Positions 20,057 to 32,349 of a stretch of 64,000 nucleotides of DNA are shown piece after piece. Origin of the DNA: Phymatolithon calcareum (Eukaryota > Rhodophyta > Florideophyceae > Hapalidiales); NCBI GenBank assembly GCA_977006965.1, contig OZ345383.1:868001-932000 (forward strand), in the 5' to 3' direction. Within the stretch, counting starts at the first letter, position 1. Each line of letters begins with the position of its first letter. The notes under the pieces are model-generated. The model saw nothing but the letters and a program-made list of their open reading frames with translations. It made no database searches and was not told the origin of the DNA. Made by a program: the position numbers and the translations under genes.

Positions 20057-20219
20057 AGAAGAAGAAGAAGAAGAAAAGGATATTTTTATTTAAAAGTTAC
20101 CAACGCATCAGCAGAAGCTTGGGGCAACTTTTCAATTTCCAGATTTCTGACTATAGTGATATGCGACTAGAAGTTGTGACCCAGTATGATAGGGTACCAA
20201 ATCCTACCTCTGGTCCTTA
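20057..20219 (-). mobile_element. family H retro-insertion, 5'-truncated, 17-bp TSD
   Basis: ATGTCGGAGAAAGAAGA occurs at 20040-20056 and again at 20220-20236. Between them, read on the minus strand, is the family H 3' end: CCCCAAGC, CTGCTGATGCGTTGGTAACT, TTTAAATAAAAATATCC and then a TTC-rich tail. The tail appears on the plus strand as the GAA run at 20047-20076. Related tails are at 21620-21680 and 44295-44480. Long TSD, variable 5' truncation and simple-repeat tail indicate target-primed retrotransposition. Confidence 0.8.
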
Positions 20220-20236
20220 ATGTCGGAGAAAGAAGA

Positions 20237-21347
20237 CAAGGACTGAATTAACCTTAAAGGTGGACTATTTCGAATGGGTTTGGATTGAAACAATATCGAG
20301 CAAACGTTTCGTAAAATTCCGATCGGAGTAGCTGATGTTCCGCAATTTCTGGCACGTACACGGGCAACATTGTCGCTCGCCTGTGGAAGATACTTTTCGA
20401 CGGATCTCAGCGATGCGCCGGAGAATACTGTTTCTTCATCCATTTCCAATGACGCTTCAACATCCGGCCTGAACTTGAAACGTATCCCAGCTTTGATAAG
20501 AGCTTTAAGAAATAGTCCGAGTACACTGAGCGCATTTCGATGGATATCCAGTTCCTCCGCTTGGACGACACTCCTCTCATGAGATTTCTGATCGCGATGC
20601 GTAGATTATGCAAGTATTCATTCTCGCGTAGATTAAAATGTGGTTTGCACTATTTGTTGGTCACACCAATTAGTCTGTGTTCCTAAATAGTACAATACAT
20701 TCCTAATTAGTCTCACTTGTACTAATTGTTGGTCGGCCTGCAGAAAATTATGTTCTTACTAGTTTAACGCAGACTAAATACGGTTATAACTGTAGCAAGA
20801 TGTAAAAATTCTTCAAGATTCTCTTCGTCTCGTCTTTCACTGTGGACTTCGTAACGTCAACTGTGACCGTTGTCATGACAAATAGCGTGGTCTTTTTCAT
20901 TTCCTCGGACTTTGCAGCACAAGCAGACCTTGGAATACATCGTGCTCAGCAACTGCAATTCTGAGATCCAAATAATTACCCGTACCATGTTGTAGCTCTT
21001 TGCAATACTGTGTAATGCATTCGGTCATGTTGATATTGCTGTTAATAAAATGCGCTTAAAATCTTATTCCAGCACTACTGTAGAGTTGCAGTGGAATTCG
21101 CCTGCTGTAAATAGACCCTTGGTCACACTTCTACGTTCCCCAGCACACGGTTTGGCTTCGGCCTCCCACGCTATATTGTGCGATTCGTCGAAAAGGATCA
21201 TTGTTCGAACCAAGCAGCCACTGTAGTCTGGGAACAAGCTTTGGGGGCAATTGCTTCCGTCACGCACAGTGAAGGCTTTGAGGGTCGCTTGTCGTGCAAG
21301 TGGACATTAGCCCCTTTCAATGGAGTCTCACCGTCAGGGCTGACCGT
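20237..21347. other. no gene seen
   Basis: No coding region could be supported on either strand. Confidence 0.4.
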
Positions 21348-21362
21348 CTTAGCTGGGTGATG

Positions 21363-21677
21363 CACCAGGACGAAGCGAGCACTGGACGAGCTTCTGACCG
21401 TGTTTCAGGCTATTGACAACCCGCATTCCCGCACAGCAGAGTAATCGCTCCCTGAAAATCGGACCCCTCGCGTGACACATGAACGTGGACTACTTTTCCC
21501 CCCCGAGGCCCCTCAGGGAAGCAGAGGTAGGTTTTTGTCGACCACGGAACCGTGGAACACCCACCATAAGAAACTCTGCACCGGATAGAATCAAGCCAAG
21601 TTTCCTTGGCACGCGAAAAGTGGCCCCAAACGTCAGCAGATGCGGTAGTAACTTTTTAAATAAAAATCTACTTTCTT
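21363..21677 (+). mobile_element. family H retro-insertion with 15-bp TSD
   Basis: CTTAGCTGGGTGATG at 21348-21362 recurs at 21678-21692, and the similarity continues as C(C)ACCAGGA. The inserted segment ends with CAGCAGATGCGGTAGTAACT, TTTTAAATAAAAATC and a TTCTT-rich tail, the same end as the copy at 20057 in opposite orientation. The 5' part (from 21363) is open for about 65 codons in one frame but is not recognised. Confidence 0.72.
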
Positions 21678-21692
21678 CTTAGCTGGGTGATG

Positions 21693-24600
21693 CCACCAGG
21701 AGAGGCACCAATTTGATAGCAATTATGAGTTGATTGCAGTGCCATTATCAATCATGATTGCAAAGTAGAGTTCGAAATAGATTTGCACAAATCTATTTCT
21801 AAAACACGTGCTTTGCGGTATTGGCGGACTTGTGTTTTTGATTACAGTGATAATTGTAGAATCGAGCTTTCTAGCAATAAAAATTTTCAATCAGAAGTAT
21901 CGCAACAATTCCCAGCAATCAAATTGATGCATCCCCTGTATGCCACGAAGGCAGCTTTCAGAGATGGACAGAGCTAGAAATGCTCACGAAGAGAAAGATT
22001 CGTTTGTCTCGTCAGATCAACTTGATGGTTCACTCTCAAGTGATTGCATGTTTGGTTGTACTGCAACAGAGAATTCGCGTTTCTCTATTTATAGGTTCCG
22101 CCAGGTGCAGGATTATTGTTGATAATCTGCTACTGACAATCTGCTATTCCTCATACACATGCTCCCAAATCAATATTCGATTCCGCAACATTATCGCTAG
22201 TGTTGTTATCGAAAACTTGTTCGTGCTCGAACACAGCGGTCATTCGAGATTCGCTGAAGTTCAGGGGTTTTCGAAGAGGTCATAATATTTCGCATTGTAG
22301 GTACCATTGGACACAGTCTTTCCTCTCTTCCTCAAACCCCTAAACATGAACGGCGCAGATCATCCTACCGACGTTCTGTAGTTGCGCTGTAACAACCTCC
22401 ATACACCTTACCGGTTTCTAGAGAATGAAAATGCCAATTCGTGTGATAGCGCGTTTGCAAATTGGCCGTGCATACGAACGATCTGTAAACCCTGAAGCGA
22501 TTACTGTACGAGATCCGCCCTGACTCGTGACGTGCGAAAATACTTCGCACGCAACGACATTACATCAAGGAGGAATGCGTCAATGCCACGCAGAATAATT
22601 CTGAAATTGAAAACGCACTGTGTCGTTGCGCTAGCTTGGTTAAGTACGATACGAGCTATGTAATTTGAATGACCGACAGGCCCGCACTTGTTGCCAACAG
22701 GTGCGAGCAACGCGAGAGCTGAAGCAGAGCTAAATATGTACAAGTACAGCATAATTGAGCTCTCTAACCATCAAGAAAACTATCACAGTTCCGGAGTGGT
22801 CCAAGGCTCTCAGGCAAGGCCATTCCCTTGTATGAGGGGAAGGCTACCAGCAAGATTGAATGTATTACAAGTGTGCTTTCGTCTTAAGATTCAATTTTTC
22901 GTAAGAGTAAAACGCAACAAGGTGCAAACCGTATTGAAGACTCTTGTTCCGATCCAGGCCAGCTAAAAGCACTCTAGAGTCCATTGGGAAAAATTGCCAC
23001 TTTTTTTTGAAACTCCGAAGGCCTGTTAGAGCACAAATTGATCAGCTTGACTATGTAATGCTTCGTTGCAGTCCTTCGTCGTCATTTTTCTGCTTTCTGG
23101 AAACTTAATTCAGCTGACGCAGTCCACATTTCAGTCAAATCATTGCCCTCGTATAGTGCAACAGTTTTTATGGCCTCTGTTTCAATCAGAACTATGACAG
23201 CGAAGCGCGCTCTCATCGTGTAGAGATATGGAGAACATCAAGGTGAGAAGCACAGAGAAAGGGCCCCTCAGGCTTCGTATATTCTCAATACGAGTAGTTC
23301 ATGGGGTGTGCTGATAATTGTTAGCACATTGTCTGCAGGCCAGAAAAGTTAACTTGCCGTTTTGAGAGCTTAACCTTCATAATGACGGCGCTAATCCGTT
23401 ATAGCCACAGGGCATCTATAGATGGAATAGCTTTACGGAGAAGACATGTGGAAAACGAAAAGAAGCAATATGCTCCTCTTTTCGATCCTCTGTATAATCG
23501 GCAGAGCACTGCAGAAAACCTGACTTCTGCATTTTGATTCTGTTCGATTTGTTTCTCGGAACCACAAATTGGTTGCATGCATGCCAATTTTTCTTTCTTC
23601 CTCACAGTAACGGTGATCTTCGGGCAGATATCATCTCCAAGAAAGGACTCCTTTCAGACGGGAGCCACTTGGCTCCCCTCCAAGTGAAACGGGTCAGAGC
23701 TTAATACATATCCGACTAGATTTCTTACTGAACAAGTGGAACACCGATAGAGGCGGCAGCGACGTCCTGCACGTTGTGCTTTCCAACATTAGTGCGAGTG
23801 CCGTGGTGCCATGCTGTCGTGTAGTACTGCTAACGGCAGTCATAGATTATACTTATCCACAAGTGCTTAGTTCTCCAGTTGTAATCTATCTCCTGTTAGT
23901 CGGACTGGAAATGTGTTTTCTTTCAATGACATTGGTGCACGAAATGAGCCGGGGATAGACACCTCGTGTGCTCACCATTCTGTTGTGCATAACAGCGTAT
24001 CACACAGGTGATTTTGAAATCAGAATTGCTGCTGTATGAATATCCGTCTGCGCACTACACTCTGTCATTATATCACAAGCGATCTCCTCCACATGACTCG
24101 TAGAGGGCTGGAAAATATCTAAACGACAAAGAGGCAGCGTACCCTCACGCTGGACAGAGGGAAGGACCGTCTCACCTCCTCCCACGCACCCATCCACTTT
24201 TTTGATGACTAAATCACCATACCTGAATTAGGGTCTCTTCTTGCCACATTGGAAATTATAAAGCGAACGAATGACTTATCATACACGGGCTGTTTAGAGC
24301 AACTAATCTAGTAGCGATGATTGACTCAAAAGTGTATAGTTTGTTGACACCACCATAGACGACAGTGTCGTTTCGCACTTGCTTAGGTGAATGAATAACC
24401 TCTTTATAGAAATAGGGAACAGAAGACGAGTCGCGTCCAGATTGAAACAATGTCTCTAAAGGGAAACAACTCTGTGCGATCGTACTGCGCCACGCATCAA
24501 TGAACAATGGAACACTACTCGCAGGGTATTTTAAGAATTACAGCCAAAATAATATTATTTATATCCACGAGACAACGTGGCCAAGAAAAAACCCTATGCA

Positions 24601-25590
24601 CCGCTCGCACTTCCAACCCAAATCACGCAAATCCGAAACGAGAGTGCTCACCTGCTATTGGTGTACTACTGTCAGTTGATAAATCTGAAACGGCCGTTTT
24701 CACTTAGTATTCGTTGTTAAACTACCAAAGCGGCAAAAGAGCGAACTTTTGTTTTTCTGTATGGCGTTGCAGGCTTTTCCGTACGGTCTCCTCACGTAGA
24801 AGCGCGTTCAGTGGATGACTTGGAACGCGTTTTCGCCGGAAAACGTGTGCTGGTGAGAGCGCACGAGTGACAGCTATTGCTTGAGACCGGTGCGAATGGT
24901 TCTGACCTTACCACTATCATCCGGTACGTAACACTCCTTGTATGTGTGCTCTAAACTCATATGAAATTTGTGGCATGTTGGAAATCGTGCTTCAGTGTAC
25001 GGGAATAGAAAGTACTGCTCCAGTATGGGTGCGTGTTCGACCTGGATCGCACCGCATTACCTAGAGAAATTCTATTCGCTCATTGCACATGGTATGCGTG
25101 CTGGTGCGCTCTGTGCAGAACAGTCTCACGACTGTATATCTAAGCCAGCTAGCGCATACGCAAAGTGTGTACATAACCAGGCGTTTGCGTTGAGAGCGTG
25201 TGAGCATGCGAAATGTATTCTTTCAAGAGGGTATGCATGTAGCAGGCAGTGAGCGTCAACAAGTTTGTGATTGCATCGTGCGCAGTGTGCGCGTTCTGTC
25301 ATCTAGTTCTGTGTCAGCGAAATTAATCCTTAAATATACTAATAGGTTTACATATTTTACATATCCTGACTTCCTTTCAGAAGCCCTAAATGACATAGTA
25401 GACCATTGGCCGAACAAATTCTGATACGCGAATATTCTTTTTTAGAAGAAGATAGGAAGAGAGGTCACAATACTCGAATGAGCTACTCTGAGTTGTTTCA
25501 GAGGATATGATGCACTGCACGAAAACAAGCGCAGGTCAGCCGTCGTACCGGTTTTCTCACGAAAAGAGAATGCAGGGCCAATTTGTTTAC
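21693..25590. other. 3.9-kb stretch without a supportable gene
   Basis: The ORFs here are short and mutually overlapping and show no motif. A short hairpin GGGAGCCA/TGGCTCCC is at 23660-23677. The variety of short words suggests old, unrecognisable repeats. Nothing else is claimed. Confidence 0.4.
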
Positions 25591-25608
25591 AAAAAGTGTT
25601 TATTTTAC

Positions 25609-27042
25609 CTACTTTAAAAGCGCCATCTTAAGTCGCAGGTTTTCTTCTCGAAGTGCCAAATGCTTGTCACGAAGCTGGCGAGCTTTTCCACGAACGTTGG
25701 CAAGGGCAGCCTTGAGTGTATCATTCTGCAGCTTTCGTCGTGCGTTACTTCTTGCAGCTGCCGCCCTGTTTTTAAATATCCGAATTTGTTTTCTTAGTTC
25801 ACGTTCTCGTAATACGTCCTCAGAAACCAGTTGGCGCGATCCACGTCTTGGTCGTCTCTTCCGTTTTGTTTCTGAAGATATCGGACTCGAAGTTAATGAC
25901 TTTTCCAGCACCATATTCTTCGTTTTCCCACTCCAACTGTGCTCTCCTATGACCAGCTCAGAACCGGCAGAGCGTTGAACCGGTGGTGTGCACGTCTGAA
26001 GTGACGGTTGCTGTATGGAGTCTGACAGTGGTGACAGTGGTGTTTGTGGATACCCAAGGGACTCATGGATAATTGACTCCAATGAATGCAAGTAGTTGAA
26101 TTCCTTCGGGTTGTCGTTTGCCTCGCCGATGAGCCCGGTGCTCAGGAGCGAATGTTGTGGATTCTCCGAGAGCATGAGACTCTGTTTGCCACGGACAGCG
26201 AGTCCTGTTACCAGATTTGTATCCCTGGACGGCAGGACGTTCACCTGGGATGTGATGTGAACAAGGAGACCCTCGCCGTTGATGAAAAGCTCACTGGTAC
26301 CTGTACCTTGGAATTGGCCAATAGTGGAATGCATATTCGCCTGGAGCGTTTCAAAGTCATTTGAATGCTTGGGTGGGATGAAAGATAGATTGCAGTTGCA
26401 CGGCAGGCTCATCGGGCTGTGGCACATGGGACAATCACGAACCTCGCTTTGAAGAGTGCAGTGAATCAGAGAGGCGCCAAGCTCGGAGACACGAAAGTTG
26501 GCAGCTCGATGCTCCATTGCGAGGCGAAACGTGGCTGTATTAAACCTCAAGAAGTATCTTGAAGTACGCATGGCGGACTCATTATAGATGAAAAGCACTT
26601 CTGTACGGTTATTGTCTGGACGATGAGCGAGACAAAAGACGACGCCGCTTGAATCATCTCGAACGAAACGACCGACAGAGACTTGATGAGTGTCGTTCAT
26701 GGACTCTTGCACTGCGGTGCCGACTGTGAGCGAACCACAAGAGATGGCGGGGACTAGAGCGATATGGACGGCCAAATTAATGTCCAGGCCCCCCATGAAT
26801 GTACAATTGGCGTCGCGGACATGCACCTGAACGTCAGAACCCCATCCATGCCTAATCTGCACGGGACTGGAAAGCGTAGCGAGGTCACCAGAGGTATCTT
26901 TGAGGAGTAGAAAGTCGCGAACCCAGGGAATTCGAGCGAGGGAGAAGACCAGTTCAAGGTGTGGTGCGGTGAGGCCGGGGGAAAGCAAGGAGAGAGCCGG
27001 AGGGGAGAGTGTTCGGGGTAGAAAGTGTTGAGAAATCTGCAT
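25609..27042 (-). CDS. bZIP-like protein, paralog 1 (477 aa)
   Basis: Intronless gene on the minus strand. The start at 27042 (MQISQH) was chosen because paralog 3 starts with the same word and paralog 2 starts at the equivalent position; in-frame ATGs also exist at 27048 and 27234. Residues 23-290 form an unrecognised domain shared with the paralogs (HLELVFSLARIPWVRDFLL; SVGRFVRDDSSGVVF; TSRYFLRFN). Residues 204-217 carry CPMC and CNC, a possible metal-binding knuckle. SxxEFNYLHSLESIIHESLG-type sequence precedes a variable linker. The C terminus is a bZIP: basic region FKNRAAAARSNARRK (Asn425; Asn433 where Arg is expected), then heptads L, V, L, L, L. On the minus strand AATAAA lies just past the stop (25604-25599). 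Probably a nuclear transcription factor or a dimerising derivative; the target is unknown. Confidence 0.82.
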   Translation of the reverse strand: MQISQHFLPRTLSPPALSLLSPGLTAPHLELVFSLARIPWVRDFLLLKDTSGDLATLSSPVQIRHGWGSDVQVHVRDANCTFMGGLDINLAVHIALVPAISCGSLTVGTAVQESMNDTHQVSVGRFVRDDSSGVVFCLAHRPDNNRTEVLFIYNESAMRTSRYFLRFNTATFRLAMEHRAANFRVSELGASLIHCTLQSEVRDCPMCHSPMSLPCNCNLSFIPPKHSNDFETLQANMHSTIGQFQGTGTSELFINGEGLLVHITSQVNVLPSRDTNLVTGLAVRGKQSLMLSENPQHSLLSTGLIGEANDNPKEFNYLHSLESIIHESLGYPQTPLSPLSDSIQQPSLQTCTPPVQRSAGSELVIGEHSWSGKTKNMVLEKSLTSSPISSETKRKRRPRRGSRQLVSEDVLRERELRKQIRIFKNRAAAARSNARRKLQNDTLKAALANVRGKARQLRDKHLALREENLRLKMALLK

Positions 27043-27249
27043 TGTCATTTGTGTTCGTGCGATCAGTGTTTCCTGGGAAAACCGATGATCAGAGAGGACG
27101 AACTGGTTATGTATAGATCGGAGAGAGTGCATTGGAGTAGTGTGCATGGAACAAATCGAAGGTGAGGGAAAGATATGCGGGAATGGCTCTTCACGGAGAT
27201 TAGTTGATGGCATTTTTATGCCAACGGTGATCATGAAAATGCATCAATT

Positions 27250-28795
27250 GGAACGATACATTGTGGAATGCCACTGAGACAATTCGCAGCACTCGCGGAA
27301 GGGTAGCCATGGAGAAGGACTCTGGTGCAAGCCTCATTTATTTTTTTTGTAAGAATTTGCAGAAAGTAAAATGAGCTCCGTATATACATACAATTTCCCT
27401 CCGCGGTGGACTCCAGGGTCTTCATCCAGACGTTCCTTGCAGCAAGTCTGTTGATTGGCTGATAACTGTCAGCGTGGCGGCGCCGAGTCATCACACTTGT
27501 GTCCCATGGTACTCGAGCAAATACCGATACACAAGTGGAACGGCCCTCTAGTGGCATGCAATTGCATTAAATCAATGTTAATGGAGTTTGAACAATGTTT
27601 TTCTTTGGCATTTGCACTCCCTTTTCACCAACTTTGTGCTAAGCACGCACATATCGCGTTAATCCACTTTGCAGCTTTTCTACGTTGTTCACATAATATC
27701 TGAACCAGAATGCGTATAACTGTGCGCTTTCTCTCTGATGCTTTAGGGAACTGAAACCGTTGAATGCGGGAGGTACATTCTTGCTCTCATGCAAAGGTGA
27801 TTGCCCTTGAAAATCATGCTGCTCTCTATGTTAGATAGAATCGGGCTTTCGTCTCGAGCGAGGAAACTTGGGAATGCCATTTTACCGCGATTGCTACGTC
27901 CACCGCTTCAGAAACTGAATAACGAAAATTTGCTCTGTCTTTTCTTTTCGATTTGGCTTGACTTCCGACAACTGGTGAGTCACGGGATCGCGATTTTGCG
28001 CTCGTCGCTCTCTGCGCTCTCACGTAAAGTCCGTACTTCACCATCCACAGGAGGGACAGGTCAGCACAGTGATGGAGGTGATGTTATGCTCCGAATACAA
28101 GCTCTCTACGGTATGAGTCGATTAAATTTAAATAAAAGAGAACGACACACTCCATTGTTCGTCCATTAATCGTGGAACCACTGCGTTTGCTCCGGGTGGA
28201 ATCCAATCGTATTTCGAGCGGCAGGCAGAGAAGAAGGAATGCTTTCCTAATTAGCTGGCATGAATAACGTCCTGCCGTAATCTAAGTAGAAGCTAACAGA
28301 TGCATCATCTTGACTAACATTGTTAGTCCATTGTATTTATTTAAAATACAATGAACGAACATGAATTTTATTAAAATAGACTTCAGCCCAATGTTGCGTA
28401 TTTGAAACAAGGTTATATCATACTGTGTACAGCACCATCCAGATGAGACAGTTCTTTGAACGGGCGGAGATCCGTATCAGCGTTCTCGCGTTGCTTCCCG
28501 CTTGCGCGCCGAACGATCTCACGATGCGATCGCTCAGTTTGCAGCGTGTCTAATTTTGTAAACAGAGCCTCTCCAGTAGGCGAGCGCAGGAGCCACCTTG
28601 ATTAAACGAGGAAAGGTGAAAGTGCGAGAACGCAATCTTGGAGGTCACACCTCACATTGGACGATTTGCATAAGTCCCGCTGTATTCGACAGTTTTCCAA
28701 GTCGTCGAAGAGCAGTGGAGGGCGAGGATGGCCATATCGCTGAACGAGCAATTTCAACTAAATTGGAGAATATGCGAAATTAATGCCGCGCAGCA
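27250..28795. other. no gene seen
   Basis: Upstream region of bZIP-like paralog 1 and beyond. No upstream sequence shared with the other two paralogs was noticed. At 28312-28353 two small palindromes are adjacent: GACTAACA/TGTTAGTC and CATTGTATTT/AAATACAATG. Confidence 0.4.
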
Positions 28796-29160
28796 ATGCC
28801 GTTGGAGAGTGTGCATCTGCGTTTTTCACCGCTGACAAAATGGACCGGCGCGTATCCGCGGCACATCCCCGAAGTCGTTGCCAAGCTTTCCGGACAATTA
28901 AAAACTGTCCCCTTCCACCTTCACATTCCGACGTATACTGTGAAGCATCGTCTGAGCGCAACAACTTTCCAGAGCCCGCACAATACTTTCAACAAAATTC
29001 CAGTTAAATTTATCCTCGTCGCTGACCTTCCCCGACTCGGATGCGTGGTAGAGAGGATGCTCGAACCGTAGGAACGAGTTCCTGTTTCATTTAGGGGACA
29101 TCTTTGTAGTGCAGACACGGACAGCTTCTCAGGCGAACGCCTCATTCCAGATTGTCAAAA
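28796..29160 (+). pseudogene. possible decayed ORF, unrecognised
   Basis: A 91-codon frame from the ATG at 28796 contains protein-like sequence (TKWTGAYPRHIPEVVAKL; NKIPVKFILVADLPRLG). It stops at 29071, while another frame continues with RNEFLFHLGDIFVVQTRTA to about 29160. The smooth continuation after one frameshift suggests a broken gene or transposon ORF. No family is recognised, and random open frame remains possible. Confidence 0.3.
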
Positions 29161-30059
29161 TGCATCCTTTCTGGAAAAAAAAAGTTATGATAGTGGCATG
29201 ATATGATGATTTTCTCATCGAAAAATGACTCGATGACGTAGAGGTAATGTAGATTTCTCTTCAATATTCAGCATTCGATTAAGAACCAGTGAAAGCTGAG
29301 TCGTTATTACGGACTAAAGATGGGGGCCGCTAATGAGCCTCAAAGGAAGAGCTAGGAAGGGTTCGCGGGGTCTAATTGGTGGCGGTTTATCGAGACTGCA
29401 GTCAGCTGTATACTAATGCGCGATAACAGGCGGATTCCTTCCGTTTGAGGTGACGGCCCTTGACGTTGCGCAATAAAAGAGGTGAGCAAGTATATGGCAA
29501 TATCGAACTCAAGGCCTCTGGAGTCATAGAGGTATATTGTTAATTGCTTGTCCAAGGAAGAATTCTCGTATTATGCCCTGCTTCTCCCTTCGGCGTTTTT
29601 CATCGTCAAGGTTGCGTATGCGCCACAACTGCGCAAATATGGCTCAGAGGGCGGGCGTATGAAGTCGTTCGCCTGCGTGCAGGGAGGAACAGACAACTCG
29701 GAAATGAACAGATCCTTCAAGCTGGCCCTGCTACTCCTATGTGAGTCGTTGGGAGCTATGAAATCAATCCTTATAGATCCCAAAGACTCAGGAGCGAAAT
29801 CCTGATATTGTGCTCAGGCCGGACGCTGAGCGTTTGCCTTCTTTCGGTACGGTTAGCTCTCATTGTGCCTAGTATCAGCATCGAAAACTAAAAGGGTATA
29901 AAGCTGAACTACACAATAATGCAGAGCGTCTTATATCACTCAGCCATATCAAGAGGACAGAACTATGTGGCAGCCATCTCGAAGATTCACACAGGCGATA
30001 TGCATCAGGACCTTTTGGTCCCTTAATGTGGGGAAATGGGAATTTAATCTACATGTATT

Positions 30060-30304
30060 GTAACGCCGATACAAGAGCGCTTGGTACAGAGAATCGAATT
30101 TGCAGAAATACAAGAAGCCAATCATATTGAGGACCAGGGATCCGTATTGACGAAGGGGCGACGAGAGTAAATCATAGAGTTATGGAAAAAAACAAGGCAG
30201 ATCAGTGAATCTCGTTAGTCAAGAATCGAAAAAGTTACTGGGAGCCCTTGCGGAAGAGAGATGGCAATTGGCCTGAGAAGCCTCATGCTCACATATAACA
30301 GAGA
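30060..30304 (+). pseudogene. LINE C copy split by LINE B, left part
   Basis: Degraded frames match LINE C: an IIELW-type segment near 30170-30190, then GLRSLMLTYNR at about 30272-30303, where other copies have LRLIFNRAPLW. The element resumes at 37075 after LINE B. Confidence 0.65.
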
Positions 30305-30448
30305 AGAATTTCATCCTCGAGTTCTGGCGGGAGATGTCGATTGGACCGAACGGACCCAAATAGCGAACGCGAGCAGGAATAGCGGAATAGAAGGTTTCTA
30401 TCGGGGAAGCTCTAAAGGAGGGTTCTACCTTTGTAGGCGCAAGGCGCC

Positions 30449-31549
30449 ATGCCGCCTGAAGGCGAAATGGAGACCTCGAATGACCACCGAGACCGTGAGC
30501 TGCCTTGGCTGACGCAGGAAAGTCGCAGATCGAGACGCCGGGCAAATCGAAACTCGACAGCGGACGACGGAAAAAATCGAAAAAATAACCACAATTTGAG
30601 TCAAGAGTTGACCTCCGGTCCACAGTCCGGAAAGAACGCGGAAGCACGTGCTACGAAAACGACTCTCACATCCCTAGGAGATGCCGTACTGAAAGAGAAC
30701 TATCCGCAAACTGTGAAAGAAAACCCCACTCGGCAAGCGTTTCCATCGATTTGGAACGCTTCCGTGTTTTAAGTTCAAGCGAAAGGGAACACTGAATATG
30801 ACTGGAGGCTACAGCACGGTCCCTATGTTGCGTAAGTGCAGCAAATGCCCGGCGAAGAAGAGTGGCGGTGACGTTGTGTCGTTTGTTGACCAGATGGTAC
30901 CGTCCGCTCAAGATGGCGAGAAGAACTGCAACTCGAAGACAAAACGAGAGCCAGAGAGATCTCAGAAAGATGCTATCGACATCAACATTCTATCGAAGAA
31001 GTTGAAGGAGATTGAAATGAAAAATGCAGACACTGTGAACCGGGTGACCCTCCTGGAAGCAGAAGTGGTCACACTCCGGGATAAAAACCGTAGATTGAAG
31101 GAATAATCTCGGCCAGAAAACGCAACCCAGCCGACTGCTGAACCAACCCGAGACATTGTGTCCGATGCTGCGTTCCCTAGTTTAATTAGCACCGAAAAGC
31201 AAGATGTGACAAAGCCGTCGTACCTTGACACAGATCGAAGAGCAACAAACAATCCATATGTTTCTACGAAAGACAAATCAAAATTGGATGCCTTCAGTGA
31301 ACGAATGTGAACAACGAGGGGACCTGAAAAGGCGCCAGTGGTTGAAGTACTCTACTTTAAGAACCTCTCGAGGACGGACAGGAATTACATTGAGGAAGCT
31401 GTGCTAGACTTACTTACGAACAGACGTCTCCTGCATGTGTCCTTCACTGGAAACTCTGTAATGGAACTCCATGTTGAGAAGGTCGATAGTCCGAGCATCA
31501 TCAGTCTCATTCGATCAGCGAAGATGTCACGCATGCCAAGCTTTTAGCG
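30449..31549 (+). pseudogene. LINE B ORF1 (gag-like), broken
   Basis: Three open pieces follow one another in the position expected for a LINE ORF1. The first (30449-30772) is basic and polar with RRSRRRANRNS. The second (30798-31106) has a CSKCPAKK start and a predicted coiled coil, with heptad-like KKLKEIEMKNADTVNRV and LEAEVVTLRDKNRRLKE. The third (31338-31549) contains VEVLYFKNLSRTDRNYI, then VLDLLTNRRLLHVSFTGN, perhaps an RNA-binding C-terminal domain. Coiled coil followed by a small folded domain is a common ORF1 plan. Its product would bind the LINE RNA. Several frameshifts disable it. The assignment rests on position and architecture, not on a recognised family. Confidence 0.5.
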
Positions 31550-32349
31550 CATTTGACAATGCGCTAAACACCTTCCAGATAGCAAATGCTTTTGACGGTC
31601 AAAAAGAAGCATGTTAAGGGGACGAGCGTGCTGTTTCGTAGCTAAGGCGGATATTATTGTTGCCCGAGAATGGTACTAAGGCATGGCGAAAGCTGCAAAC
31701 AGAAGATTCTTCGACTTATGTGTCTGTGGCGTCCAACGCAAAAATCATACTCTCCATTTCCTATAAAACTAGCTCCCTTCAAATTTTCATTACAGATTGC
31801 ATTTACAGCAAGCCCTTACATTTAGCACTACAGTCATTACAGTACTGTAGATTTCGATGCGTACTTACACCATGAAGGATCACCAAGTAGAAATCCTAGA
31901 ACCACTGCCTTCAGCTGCTTACATCGTGCGGCTTACAGATTGCAGGTGATTACACTGTAAGTATTACAGTGCCAGCCCTGAAGCGGGCTAGAGAAGCCGC
32001 GAAGCGGCTTCCAGATTCTTCCATTGATCCATTTCGCATACTGCCAAGTCATACTTTGATCCAATTCTTTTTCTATAAAGGGCGCCGCGAGGCGGCGCCC
32101 TCGGTTCTTTTGCCAGGGAACAACTCAACCACAGCCAGTCTGCCAACTTGTGCGTTTGAAACATCGCAGTGTCGAAAAGCCCTGACAACAGAGAGGCATA
32201 ACTTGGCGGCACCAGAGCACCGCCTTGGTGGGCGAGAAAGCGCAAGGTTCTAAACTGAGAATATATGCAGGGGAACGGAAGAGCCGCAACTCCCACACAC
32301 AGGAGAGAAACAGCAGCAGCTACCGCATCAGAAATAGTCCATTCTGACG
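31550..32349. other. LINE B inter-ORF region with small hairpins
   Basis: Between ORF1 and ORF2 lie two strong GC hairpins: GAAGCCGC/GCGGCTTC (31993-32011, loop GAA) and GGGCGCCGC/GCGGCGCCC (32080-32100, loop GAG). CATTACAG- and TTACAGTG-like words recur at 31790-31975, including TACAGTACTGTAG near 31830. A small MITE may be present at 31790-31975, but its ends were not resolved. Confidence 0.4.

Noticed and set aside
20047-20076. GAA microsatellite as an independent repeat.
   Set aside because: It is explained by the TSD plus the TTC-type tail of the family H insertion.
27043-27234. 64-residue N-terminal extension of bZIP-like paralog 1 from the ATG at 27234.
   Set aside because: Neither paralog has it, and both start at the equivalent of 27042. 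Kept as an alternative start only.
31969-32253. A 94-codon plus frame and a 141-codon minus frame over the LINE B inter-ORF region.
   Set aside because: They overlap GC hairpins, conflict with each other and show no motif.
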